This document shows positions 1-9,753 of a stretch of DNA of 64,000 bases, piece by piece. The DNA is from Bolinopsis microptera. Lineage: Eukaryota > Ctenophora > Tentaculata > Lobata > Bolinopsidae. Under the pieces are notes generated by a model. It was not told the origin of the DNA and did no database searches. It worked only from the letters and a program-made list of their open reading frames with translations. The stretch spans positions 14,603,365-14,667,364 of the forward strand of contig NC_087082.1 in assembly GCF_026151205.1 (NCBI RefSeq). Direction: 5' to 3'. The translations under genes and the position numbers were made by a program. Each line of letters begins with the position of its first letter. The stretch's first letter is position 1.

Positions 1-536
1 AAGGTGTAGTGAACCCCCCAGATCTGTATGGTGTTACAAGGTGTAGTGAACCCCCCCCCCACTTACACACTGACCAGATCTGTATGGTGTTACAAGGTGT
101 AGTGAACCCCCCCCCCCACTTACACACTGACCAGATCTGTATGGTGTTACAAGGTGTAGTGAACCCCCCCCCCCCTACACACTGGCCAGATCTGTATGGT
201 GTTAAAAGGTGTAGTGAACCCCCCCCCCCACTTACACACTGACCAGATCTGTATGGTGTTACAAGGTGTAGTGAACCCCCCCAGATCTGTATGGTGTTAA
301 AAGGTGTAGTGAACCCCCCCCAGATCTGTATGGTGTTAAAAGGTGTAGTGAACCCCCCCCCCAGATCTGTATGGTGTTAAAAGGTGTAGTGAACCCCCCC
401 AGATCTGTATGGTGTTAAAAGGTGTAGTGAACCCCCCAGATCTGTATGGTGTTAAAAGGTGTAGTGAACCCCCCCCCCATACACACTGACCAGATCTGTA
501 TGGTGTTAAAAGGTGTAGTGAACCCCCCCCCCCACC
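1..536. repeat. C-rich minisatellite, unit about 40-60 bp
   Basis: Repeated units contain CCAGATCTGTATGGTGTTA, then AGGTGTAGTGAA, then a run of 6 to 12 C. Some units add ACTTACACACTGA after the C run. About 11 units are visible and the array continues off the left edge. Units differ mostly in C-run length, as expected of slippage. The open frame through it is a by-product of the repeat. Confidence 0.93.
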
Positions 537-721
537 GATACCATTCCTAAATTAATACTTAACTTGAGGATGATAAAAACATCATCCCATTTACCTCCGA
601 AATTCATTTCTACGGTCTTGAAGCAGGATCTTGCAAGCATCGATACAGAGTCCCATATCAAACAATAAACAGTCCGTACTCCGTATCAAACAGGCCCATT
701 CTGAATTATCCTTTTTCTCAG
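537..721 (+). other. non-coding stretch ending in a splice acceptor
   Basis: No convincing coding frame is seen. The stretch ends in a pyrimidine tract CCTTTTTCTCAG (AG at 720-721), directly before the open frame of the next gene. It is therefore probably the 3' end of an intron whose upstream exon lies outside the window or was not recognised. Confidence 0.45.
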
Positions 722-3261
722 TCAGAACGAACAAAAGGAGACGATTTGTACACCCCAGTCCCTCATTCTGGGATACAGTATGATAAAGTTATCGGACAAG
801 ACGTAGACCAATTCGCTGAAGAACGTACAAGTGAAAAAAAGGCAATAGCTGAGCATTTTAGTGACTCGTCTACTTCTGTAACTTCTGTTCAGAGCAATCC
901 TAAAAAACCAAGACTCGTTGCCAATAACCCAAAAGTTAAAACTAAAAAAGGAAAGATCGAGAAAGGTACAGTGCCTGATTTACAGATTACAGCTTCAAAT
1001 GGTAGCGAAAGTAGCTTGATCTCAACACCACCAAGAAACTCGGACAACAAAGACAAAATTCTGACAGTTTCCAAAGATAAAGAATTAGAATTAGTATCTG
1101 ATAAAGTTGAGAGCGGAGCTTTGAATGAGCAAACAACCAAAACCACCTCTCCAGTATCTCACAGTGGTACCACCTTCTCCTTCTCCTCTTCTAATTCCCT
1201 ATCCACAAGTAGTTTTGAAAACTACACCACTTCAATGCTGGATGTCACACCGTCTAGTACAACAAAACTGTTTAAAACTGGCCAGCCTGCTGATCATGGT
1301 ATAACTGAGAGAAAACATCCTCAAATTACTCCTACTATAACTCAACCTCAGAAAAATAAGGAGGACAACCAGACGCAGGAGATTGATGAGCAGGAGATTG
1401 GTGAGCAGAGATTGGCGAGCAGGAGATAGGTGAGCAGGAGATTGATGAGCAGGAGATTGGTGAGCAGGAGATTGGTGAGCAGGAGATTGGTGAGCAGGAG
1501 ATTGATGAGCAGGAGATTGGTGAGCAGGAGATTGGTGAGCAGGAGATTGGTGAGCAGGAGATTGGTGAGCAGGAGATTGGTGAGCAGGAGATTGGTGAGC
1601 AGGAGATTGGTGAGCAGGAGATTGGTGAGCAGGAGATTGGTGAGCAGGAGATAGGTGAGCAGGAGATTGGTGAGCAGGAGATTGGTGAGCAGGAGATTGA
1701 TGTGCAGGAGATAGGTGAGCAGGAGATTGGTCAGCAGGATGAAGAGGGAGATTTTGTGAACTCTGATTTACTTAACAAGGTCACACCACCAGCAGCAACT
1801 GTAGATCCTAATAATTCAGCTGGCTCCAATGTCACTACCGCAAATAGTCGCAATCTGACCCACGAGAAATTGGTGACCAGCTTATCTGGAGAGAACAAAA
1901 ATCTGACTCAGAAACCTTCCAAGCAGAACACAACAAATGAGCCGTCCAATAATCGCAACCAGTCTGTTTCCACAGAAAAGCAAATAACTTTACCACTTAC
2001 TGAAGCCCTGCCTACTTCAACCGCACCTCCAGATGAAGCTCTCACCGAACATAGCTCAGACCTAGAGGCTGTTCCTGACCAGGCTGACGAAGACGATCAC
2101 ACGGAGCCCACACTAACAGATGATGAGGAGGAGAGCGGAGATTGTCCGGGGTGTGTCCGGATAGAAACAGAGCAGGGTTATCAGGAGATATGTAACATCA
2201 CCCAGTGCTGGGTACCCAGAATGGAGCGACATGTTGGGCTCCTCATTACTTTCTTCCCCGTCGGGCATGTCATCTCTCATCTCTCTATACGGACTGTATC
2301 TGCTCCTCCCTGGACTAAACAAGGAGTTCAGGAAGGGGTTCCCCACTTTCTCTGGGTCCAAGTTTGCTGTTTAGATGTCTTTGCAGAGTCCTCCTCTTTG
2401 CTTGGAAAGTCTCAGTTTTGTTCCTCAACGTTTACTTTCTCACGATATTTTCCACCTTGTTTGACGTGTTCGATGTCTACATGGACTTCCTGATGGGGTA
2501 TAGACTCGAGATGGGGGAAGTCATCAACAAACATATCTACCGCAACGAATGGGTCATCAACTTCATCTTCGCCTTTGCATTCTTGGGCGTGATAAAAGTA
2601 ATGATAAGTCTACACATCCTACGCAACAAGAGTGATAGAGTAACCCTATTTGACGCTAAAAACCTTTGTTATTGTGTTAGCTTCCTCTTGGAGGATTGCG
2701 GGGAGATGTTCCTTGAGTATTTCTATATCGAGAACTACCTCACCCAAAATTCCGGGACCCCTTGGTTTTTGTTAACGAGGAATACTATCTACTCCGTTCT
2801 TTCTGTCCGACTCCTGTTCTGGCATCTCGTGGAGATGATGAGGAAATGTTACTCAAAGGAATCTGATTCTTTTGGTTAGTCCGTTCTTTGATGCTTTCGT
2901 TCATGAAGTTTAACTTTAAGTTGTGCTTTTGAATTCAATATTAGTTAGAAGTTACCTTTCATTTTATAAATAAGGTTGAAACGCAGTACACTTTATTATC
3001 TAAATTGTTTAAACCACTGCTTTCCCAGCTATATCATTTTTCGGAACGTCAGTGATAATCGGGATTGTATCGCTGATGCGGACAGGGAGCGCGATATACC
3101 AAACGTTCTACGGGCATCTTGCCCTGCCTTGCTTGGAGGTTATAGACGGTAAACTCCTGCAAACTCCCTTTAGACCTGCCTGTATGAAACCTGTCAACTA
3201 TCCTATACTTGCCCTTAACTTCCTACCTCTTTTTATCTTACCAGGTACAATTTATTTATAG
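722..3261 (+). pseudogene. multi-pass membrane protein, XK-related-like, copy A (frame-broken)
   Basis: An acceptor at 720-721 opens a long exon (722-2874); an intron with GT at 2875 and AG at 3027-3028 joins in phase 1 to a second exon ending at a stop at 3261. The N-terminal half is Ser/Thr/Asn-rich and includes a (EIGEQ)n array. Then come a CNIT..W.PR motif, a membrane segment, and a core with LLEDCGEMFLEYFYIENY and LLQTPFRPACM. The same landmarks occur in order in the gene at 53000-55221, so the two are paralogues. The resemblance to XK-related scramblase proteins rests mainly on the LLED..E..LEYFY stretch and hydrophobicity, and is tentative. The reading frame must shift at about 1408 (one base missing in a repeat unit), about 2258 (CCCC run) and about 2350. 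It is either a pseudogene or carries consensus errors. The donor-like AG|GTACAA at 3244 could extend it. Confidence 0.5.
1378..1740 (+). repeat. 15-bp coding minisatellite (EIGEQ repeat)
   Basis: About 24 tandem copies of GAGATTGGTGAGCAG, with GAT or ATA variants. In the frame of the flanking gene each unit encodes EIGEQ or EIDEQ. The unit at about 1405-1412 lacks one G, which breaks the frame between the N-terminal part and the rest of XK-like copy A. Confidence 0.92.
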
Positions 3262-3757
3262 TATTAACTTTAAGTATATATGCAGAAATATATAAAACAG
3301 GAATATATAAAACAGAAATATATAAAACAGAAATCGCGATCGACATTATAAAATTAAATTTCGTCAAGTTGAAAAATAGTAAAGTTTGTACTACTAAACT
3401 ATATTTCAAACTTGCATTGAAGAAATTACACACAAAGTATCAATATGCGTTGATTGAATTTGATATATATATATATATTTGAGCCATACTGATGAGTCCT
3501 AATAGGACGAAACACTGTGTCTATATATATATATATATATTTCGTTGCTGTACTCCTACACATTAATATATATATATAATAGTTTATAGCCTGGGCCGGG
3601 TCCGGGGTCCGGTCCTAGAACCCTCACTCCTCAGGTTGCTATCTATCCAGAGCCCTTGCGCTTGCAGTGGCGCGAAAGCACATGGTATTGGTTAGGTTGT
3701 AGGTGAAGTCTTCAGGTAAAGTTTTTGATGCATCAATTTTAGTTGTAACTAGTACTA
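3262..3757. other. intergenic, AT-rich, contains the ribozyme
   Basis: Between gene A and the first dispersed repeat. Short repeats of ATATATAAAACAGA lie at about 3289-3335 and several (AT)n runs at 3463-3580. Apart from the hammerhead motif no gene is seen. Confidence 0.6.
3463..3540 (+). ncRNA. type I hammerhead ribozyme with minimal stem III
   Basis: All core parts are in order. CTGATGA is at 3489-3495. Stem II is GTCCT/AGGAC (3496-3500 and 3504-3508) with a 3-nt loop. GAAA is at 3509-3512. A tiny stem III (A3512-T3520, C3513-G3519, A3514-T3518) is closed by CTG, followed by the cleavage triplet GTC (3519-3521). Stem I starts ATA (3486-3488) with TAT (3522-3524), then an internal loop on the 5' side, then long (AT)n arms (3463-3478 and 3525-3540) that can pair. 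The predicted cut is after 3521. A very short stem III with an open stem I is typical of hammerheads in Penelope-like elements and retrozymes of animals. No reverse transcriptase lies next to it, so it is a solitary copy here. The motif is seen directly; activity is inferred. Confidence 0.85.
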
Positions 3758-4020
3758 GTACTACTGGCTTTTAATAATTCGTTCGCCCCAAAATTTATCA
3801 CGTGTCTTTGGTTTTTATGGCTTTTCAACCGAACAAAACTTTTTTAAATAAACCCCAATCCCAACCCTAACCCTAACCATAGGCATAACCATAACCTGAA
3901 CCATAACCCCGAAGCTATCGATCCTGTATCCACAACAGCTCAACACAATCCTAACCGTACCCGAGCCCTAAACAATCGAATTCGTATTTAACTTGCTTGT
4001 CACGTGACCAAAAGAGTTTT
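3758..4020. repeat. dispersed repeat copy 1 with telomere-like tract
   Basis: Shares blocks in the same order with 23464-23690: CAACCGAACAAAAC, a tract rich in CCCTAACC-like words, CCCTAAACAATCGAATTCGT, and TGTCACGTGACCAAAA. The middle contains CCCAACCCTAACCCTAACC, like degenerate telomere repeat. It is probably an old mobile repeat; no coding capacity or clean terminal repeats were found. Confidence 0.65.
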
Positions 4021-4083
4021 TTGCCCATAACTTTCCAGGGAAGCATTTTCAATGTTTACCCTACGTTGTACGTCATGAGCTGA

Positions 4084-4275
4084 GGGGGTGATTCGAAATC
4101 AGCGACCATAGATACACCGAATGAGATGACTTTCATGCCCTCAAGGCCTTTTTACAAGAATTTTCTGAAAATTTCAAAGAAAATTCTTGTGAAAAGGCCT
4201 TGAGGGTACGGTATGAATGTACTCTTGTTCGGTGTACGTACTATTTTTGAACGCTGATTCCGATCAATCACCCCC
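4084..4275. mobile_element. foldback MITE, 192 bp
   Basis: Nearly the whole element is one inverted repeat. It opens GGGGGTGATT and closes AATCACCCCC. Inside, CACCGAA, CCCTCAAGGCC and CAAGAATTTTC each recur as reverse complements around a centre near 4175. No target duplication was clear. Non-coding. Confidence 0.8.
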
Positions 4276-4534
4276 ATGGGCTCTTACTAATACGAAATAT
4301 GTTTTTAAAGTTTTACAAGGATAATGTCTTTTCGTAAAATAATTCACAGAATAGAAATGAATTCGAATATCAATCGAACAAATATCATTATTGTCATTTT
4401 AACAAATTTTGTCTCTTTCTTCTTTAAAAAACGTCAACAAAAATACATTATCTTAGCTTAATCAAATTTTCCCAGACTTTTTAATGTCCCTTAAATTTAA
4501 TCATTATAATCAATAATTAAAAAAAAAACGATTA
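4276..4534. other. AT-rich intergenic DNA
   Basis: Low-complexity AT-rich sequence with A and T runs. No gene, promoter or repeat was recognised before the left edge of the duplicated GPCR segment. Confidence 0.5.
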
Positions 4535-4882
4535 TGGATAATATTTTTTCTTTCAAATTTTTTACGATCAATCATCTTAATTAATTTTGTCCCACGCAGT
4601 GCACTTAAACTTGGGGGTGGCCTGTGACGTGAAGCAACAAAAAAAAGTTAACCAATCATCTTAATCATTGCAAATTTAATTATTCGCCTATAATTATATC
4701 AGAGTTATAAAACAAAAATAATTACTTTAATGTGGAAAGAGGGTCCAGAAATCAAATTGTCCAACCGTTCCTTATGTCATAAATGATCAACCATGTATGA
4801 GGTAGTTCTGATCAGATCTCTGTATATCCTATCATTCTTTGAGCCAAATAACAAATTTTGCCGAGTTTATAGGTAGTTCTGA

Positions 4883-5980
4883 TCAGATCTCTGTATATCC
4901 TCGTCTTCTTTGAGACAGATAACGAACTTTTCCATAGATGGCAAGTGGCAGAAGGAGGACTTTTGTTATGTAGTTTCTGTACCGTGCTCTCAGTTCTGGT
5001 TTACGAAGGATCAGGATGGTTGGGAACACTGCTGCGTTTATCAAGGGAAGGGTGAATTGTAACAATACAATGAGGGGGTATGGGACGTCATACCCCAACC
5101 AGATAGCGATTGTATTCACGCAATACAAAGAGACGCTAATCAAGTACAGTAACGAGATTAGAAACACTGTTAAGTTAACTTGGTTTGCAGTGTTCAGCTG
5201 TGGGTTTTCGTGACCTCCAAAGGCTTTCTTTATATAGATCATCTGAAGCATCATGCATACAAGCACAATCAAACAAGGCAAACCAAACTGAACTAAAGCC
5301 ACAACTACCTCCATGATATGGTACATAAGCGTTGCTGCACCATCAGAAAATCCAAAGTGACGCACCATCAACACTAATACACGGAGTGTTGTGCCATGTC
5401 CGATTGTTTCTATTTCAGTCATCACGTTCCATGGACCCAAAGCAACACCACATTTTGGGTTATCATTTGAACTAGTTGTGAGATCATTCCAGGCCCAAAC
5501 ATCAATAATGCACAGGACTAGGAGAATGGACAGGTAAATGAAAAGGAATATTGTCAAAACTCGGTTATTCAGACTGTAAAATGGACGCATTATGTTGATG
5601 GTCTTCACAACCGTTAGCGCAAGAACGAAATATGCGGAAGTAACGTAGCACAGTGTACCAAACAGTTGGCAGACCAGAAAAGTCCAAGGATGCATCCTCA
5701 AAGACGGGTCCTTCAAGCACAGCAGTGATATTGAGCCTCGTCCTATCTCTGAACACGCACTTCCAATATCCACAGCAGCAACCATAATGAAGAACAGGTA
5801 CGAAATCCTTCTCCAGTCCTTGTGGTAATCATATATGATCATTGCGTTCTGGATCATGATATAAACAGCTATCATGATATTGAGTGGGGATATATACTGA
5901 AAGCCAAAGTCATGACCGTCATAAACTAGAGAGGTACTGGGAGGCGAGTTTGTGGTAGTCATATTGTTTGTCCAGATCAT
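4883..5980 (-). CDS. rhodopsin-like (class A) GPCR, tandem copy 1
   Basis: About 365 residues with seven hydrophobic segments. Its role is that of a plasma-membrane receptor; the ligand is unknown. TM1 and ICL1 read MIIYDYHKDWRRIS, and TM2 has an Asp in FIMVAAVDIG. The TM3 end has KTINIMRPFY where many relatives have DRY. ICL3 has IYIKKAFGGHENPQLNTA, and TM7 has LINAAVFPTILILR in place of NPxxY. The frame is open upstream to 6088, but a good acceptor (TTCCCCGCAG, minus strand) ends at 5985, just before AAAAATG. The start is therefore put at 5980 (MIWTNN) or at MTTT (5962), which matches the paralogue's start. Residues N-terminal to that are probably intronic. It differs from copy 2 by roughly 15% of residues, concentrated in the extracellular half. 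Confidence 0.85.
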   Translation of the reverse strand: MIWTNNMTTTNSPPSTSLVYDGHDFGFQYISPLNIMIAVYIMIQNAMIIYDYHKDWRRISYLFFIMVAAVDIGSACSEIGRGSISLLCLKDPSLRMHPWTFLVCQLFGTLCYVTSAYFVLALTVVKTINIMRPFYSLNNRVLTIFLFIYLSILLVLCIIDVWAWNDLTTSSNDNPKCGVALGPWNVMTEIETIGHGTTLRVLVLMVRHFGFSDGAATLMYHIMEVVVALVQFGLPCLIVLVCMMLQMIYIKKAFGGHENPQLNTANQVNLTVFLISLLYLISVSLYCVNTIAIWLGYDVPYPLIVLLQFTLPLINAAVFPTILILRKPELRARYRNYITKVLLLPLAIYGKVRYLSQRRRGYTEI

Positions 5981-6870
5981 TTTTCTGCGGGGAATTAAAC
6001 AGGATTTAACTATTGAACATGAATTAAACATGAAATGACCAAGGAGAACCCCAACGAACTCGTCTTGGTAATACAACAATTCATACAACTTATATGACGG
6101 AGCTAGATCATAGATAGATAGATGATGACAGAAACTATAACATAAGTGATTTTAAATTTCCTTGAATAAAGCTTAATTAAGCTAGCGGGTGTACAGGAAG
6201 CCTATGAGCTAGGTAGGCAGATAACTTAGTGTTTACCACATTATAAGGTACAACACTCATACTCGAAAAAAGCTTTAAAATCGTACAAGAAAAATATATG
6301 GTCAGGAACAGGTTGTAATTATACGGAATATTGAAACTGTCCCTTTAATCACGAATCAATACGAACAAAAAGGTAGATTGATAACAGCGTGAATATGAGG
6401 TATATAAGATGAGCTATAGGAATGAATAGATATGTTTCGCTCTATAAGGCAGCTGACCCAGGCCGAGTCTATCGAGCACAAAATAAAAGGATGAAACATT
6501 TTTCCTGTAGGCTTGTAGTAAAAATATACTAGCTTGTTGAGGATTACAAGCGATGAGCTATTCTTACTTTATATCACAAGATCCAATCATGTCCTAACAT
6601 TCCCTACTCAAAGTCAATATCCCATTCACTGTTATTATTAAGCAAAGAAGGTACACGAAACGTGTGCGAACAATATTGCGTTATCGATCCAGCTATTGTC
6701 GTGCGAAATACCTACAGCTTTACACGTCACGAGGCACACTGTTCCTACTCAAGTATTGTATCCTACAAATCTTCTCTCCAGATACTACATATAATACAAT
6801 ATTTTATACTATATAATACTATATTTATTCAGGCAATACTATCAATAATATATATCTATTTATTTGACCA
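5981..6870 (-). promoter_or_regulatory. upstream region of GPCR copy 1 (5' intron/promoter)
   Basis: Non-coding DNA almost identical to 8292-9178 upstream of the second GPCR; only a handful of substitutions are visible over about 750 bp. It should contain the first exon and promoter of the receptor, but no TATA box or donor site could be fixed. A run of A lies at 6884-6899 at the duplication junction. Confidence 0.45.
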
Positions 6871-7211
6871 ATTTTGGATAATTAAAAAAAAAAAAAAAAT
6901 CAATCATCTTAATCAATTTTGTCCCACGCAGCACTTGGGGGTGGCCTTTGACGTGAAGCAAAAACAATAAGTTTTACCAACATGCATCTTAATCAGTTAA
7001 TCATTGCAAATATTCGCCTAACTCAGAGTTACAAAACAAAAACAATCACTTAATGTGGAAAGAGGGTCCAGAAATAAAATTGTCCAACCGTTCCTTATGT
7101 CATAGATGATCAACCATGTATAAGGTAGTTCTGATCAGATCTCTGTAATTGTATATCATATTATTCTTTGAGAAAAATAACAAACTTTGCCGAGTATGTA
7201 GGTAGTTTTGA

Positions 7212-8291
7212 TCAAATCTCTGCATATCCTCGTCTTCTTTGAGCCAGATAACGAACTTTTCCATAGATGGTGAGTGGCAGAAGGAGGAATTTTGTTACGT
7301 AGTTTCTGTACCGTGCTCTCAGTTCAGGTTTACGAAGGATCAGGATGGTTGGGAACAGTACTGCGTTTATCAAGGGAAAGGTGGATTCTAACAATGCAAT
7401 GAGGGGGTATGGGAGGACGTAATACACCCAGATAGCGATTGTATTCACGCAGTACAAAGAGACGCTAATCAAGTACAGTAACGAGATAAGAAACACTGTT
7501 AAGTTAACTTGGTTTGCAGTGTTCAGCTGTGGGTTTTCGTGACCTCCAAAGGCTTTCTTTATATAGATCATCTGAAGCATCATGCATACAAGCACAATCA
7601 AACAAGGCAAACCAAACTGAACTAAAGGTAAAACTATCTCCATGATAATCATCATAAGAGTTGCCGCGCCAGAAGACAATACAGTGTAATGCCTCATCAA
7701 CAGTAATACACGGGTTGTTGTGCCGTCTCCGATTGTTTCTATTGCAGTCATCACGAACCATGGACCATAGAAACCACTACATTTTGGGTTATCGTTAATA
7801 TTAGTTATGAGATCATTAAAGGCCCAAACATCAATAATGCACAGGACTAGGAGAATGGACGGGTAAATGAAAAGGAATATCTTCAAAACTCGGTTATTCT
7901 GCCTGTAAAATGGACGCATTATGTTGATGGTCTTCACAACCATTAGCGCAACAACGAAATATGTGGAAGTAACGTAGCACAGTATACCAAACAGTTGGCA
8001 GACCAGAAAAGTCCAAGGATGCATCCTCAAAGACGGGTCCTTCAAGCACAGCAGTGATATTGAGCCTCGTCCTATCTCTGAACACGCACTTCCAATGTCC
8101 ACAGCAGCAACCATAATGAAGAATAGGAACGAAATCCTTCTCCAGTCCTTGTGGTAATCATATATGATCATGGCGTTCTGGATCATGATATAAACAGATA
8201 TCGTGATATTGAGCGGGGTTATATACTGAAAGCCAAAGGGATGACCGTCCATAACTAGAGAGGTACTGGGAGGCGAGTTTGTGGTAGTCAT
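7212..8291 (-). CDS. rhodopsin-like (class A) GPCR, tandem copy 2
   Basis: 359 residues, intact, with seven membrane segments, paralogous to the gene 2.3 kb to its left. It starts MTTTNSPPST at 8291; a minus-strand acceptor TTATTCCCCGCAG ends at 8296, four bases before the ATG, so the 5' untranslated region is on another exon. KTINIMRPFY replaces DRY and LINAVLFPTILILR replaces NPxxY. The stretch from VQFGLPCLIVL through VNTIAIW (about 65 residues, TM5 to TM6) is identical between copies, whereas ECL2, upper TM5 and the TM6-TM7 loop differ strongly. Probably a chemosensory or peptide-type receptor; the ligand cannot be read. Confidence 0.87.
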   Translation of the reverse strand: MTTTNSPPSTSLVMDGHPFGFQYITPLNITISVYIMIQNAMIIYDYHKDWRRISFLFFIMVAAVDIGSACSEIGRGSISLLCLKDPSLRMHPWTFLVCQLFGILCYVTSTYFVVALMVVKTINIMRPFYRQNNRVLKIFLFIYPSILLVLCIIDVWAFNDLITNINDNPKCSGFYGPWFVMTAIETIGDGTTTRVLLLMRHYTVLSSGAATLMMIIMEIVLPLVQFGLPCLIVLVCMMLQMIYIKKAFGGHENPQLNTANQVNLTVFLISLLYLISVSLYCVNTIAIWVYYVLPYPLIALLESTFPLINAVLFPTILILRKPELRARYRNYVTKFLLLPLTIYGKVRYLAQRRRGYAEI

Positions 8292-9173
8292 TGTTCTGCG
8301 GGGAATAAGGCAGGAATTAAACTATTGAACATGAATTAAACATGAAATGACCAAGGAGAACCCCAACGAACTCGTCTTGGTAATACAACAATTCATACAA
8401 TTTCTATGACGGAGCTAGATCATAGATAGATAGATGATGACAGAAACTATAACATAAATTATTTTAAATTTCCTTGAATAAAGCTTAATTAAGCTAGCGG
8501 GTGTACAGGAAGCCTATGAGCTAGGTAGGCAGATAACTCAGTGTTTACCACATTATAAGGTACAACACTCATACTCGAAAAAAGCTTTAAAATCGTACAA
8601 GAAAAATATATGGTCAGGAACAGGTTGTAATTATACGGAATATTGAAACTGTCCCTTTAATCACGAATCAATAGAACAAAAAGGTAGATTGATAACAGCG
8701 TGAATATGAGGTATATAAGATGAGCTATAGGAGTGAATAGATATGTTTCGCTCTATAAGGCAGCTGACCCAGGCCGAGTCTATCGAGCACAAAATAAAAG
8801 GATGAAACATTTTTCCTGTAGGCTTGTAGTAAAAATATACTAGCTTGTTGAGGATTACATGCGATGAGCTATTCTTACTTTATATCACAAGATCCAATCA
8901 TGTCCTAACATTCCCTACTCAAAGTCAATATCCCATTCACTGTTATTATTAAGCAAAGAAGGTACACGAAACGTGTGCGAACAATATTGCGTTATCGATC
9001 CAGCTATTGTCGTGCGAAATACCTACAGCTTTACACGTCACGAGGCACACTGTTCCTACTCAAGTATTGTATCCTACAAATCTTCTCTCCAGATACTACA
9101 TATAATACAATATTTTATACTATATAATACTATATTTATTCAGGCAATACTATCAATAATATATATCTATTTA
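8292..9173 (-). promoter_or_regulatory. upstream region of GPCR copy 2
   Basis: Duplicate of the region upstream of copy 1, with very few differences (for example TTAGTG versus CTCAGTG near 8537). It should hold the promoter and first non-coding exon. No element could be assigned with confidence. Confidence 0.42.
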
Positions 9174-9477
9174 TTTGACCAAAACCCATAATCATGGGTA
9201 GCCGTAGAGTGGACTGCTGCCAGTGTCTCTCTTTCCTAAACAAAAGGAAATCATATTAATTTGATTGACCGTCTGCAAATGCAAAATGATACCTCGAATG
9301 AAATCGGTCGCTCGCTTTTCCCTTTCATTCACGGCTTACGAATTGTAATAAGTTTCAATTTATAACATGTAATCAATTACGATTGTGAATGAATGGGAAA
9401 GCGAGGTACCTATTTCATTCTCGGTATCATTTTGCATACCGAGACCACTCTACCCATGATTATGGGTTTTGGTCAAA
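9174..9477. mobile_element. MITE with 27-bp terminal inverted repeats
   Basis: The 27 bases starting TTTGACCAAAACCC at 9174 recur as a perfect reverse complement at 9451-9477. TAGAGTGG and CGGTATCATTTTGCA-like blocks extend the symmetry inward. The interior (about 250 bp) is non-coding. The element lies exactly at the right end of the GPCR duplication. Confidence 0.82.
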
Positions 9478-9753
9478 TATATTATACAATTTTGTGTGAA
9501 TTTTGATAGATCATAATACTGTTCATTTTTTAATTTGAGTAAACTACGGGCCATTCCCCAATCACCATTTCAAGTCTCTGGGAGATGTTCTGAACTGTTG
9601 GGTGACCGAATGTAACATAATTCGATAAAATTGTTGGATCTCCTAGCTGTGTCATCTGAGACCTTGTCAAATCATAATTTACAATTGTAGAGTCATTTGA
9701 CGTTGATAAAATTTAATGTTAAATATTTGAACAGTGGAAATATAACGTTTCAG
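9478..9753 (+). other. non-coding; ends in splice acceptor
   Basis: No frame with coding character. It ends in AACGTTTCAG (AG at 9752-9753), taken as the acceptor for the following exon because the open frame there begins without an ATG. Confidence 0.4.

Larger units (their letters stand above)
4535..6870. repeat. tandem segmental duplication, copy 1
   Basis: This 2.3-kb segment repeats at 6871-9178 in the same orientation. The left ends share GGATAATTTT-like sequence followed by GTCCCACGCAG and TGACGTGAAGCAA. The right ends share an AT-rich tail ending TATTTATTTGACC. Each copy carries one minus-strand GPCR gene and its upstream region. Confidence 0.9.
6871..9178. repeat. tandem segmental duplication, copy 2
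   Basis: Second copy of the GPCR-bearing segment. It begins in the A-rich junction with GGATAATT and GTCCCACGCAGCACTTGGG, and ends at TATTTATTTGACC, where a foldback element begins. In copy 1 the same end runs on without the foldback element, so the element marks the boundary. Confidence 0.88.

Noticed and set aside
3845-3910. Telomere array
   Set aside because: CCCTAACC words are few and degenerate, and the same block recurs in a dispersed repeat at 23.5 kb, so it is part of that repeat.
5981-6088. Extended N-terminus of GPCR copy 1 from the ATG at 6088
   Set aside because: A good acceptor at 5985 separates it from the conserved part, and the paralogue has a stop in this stretch.
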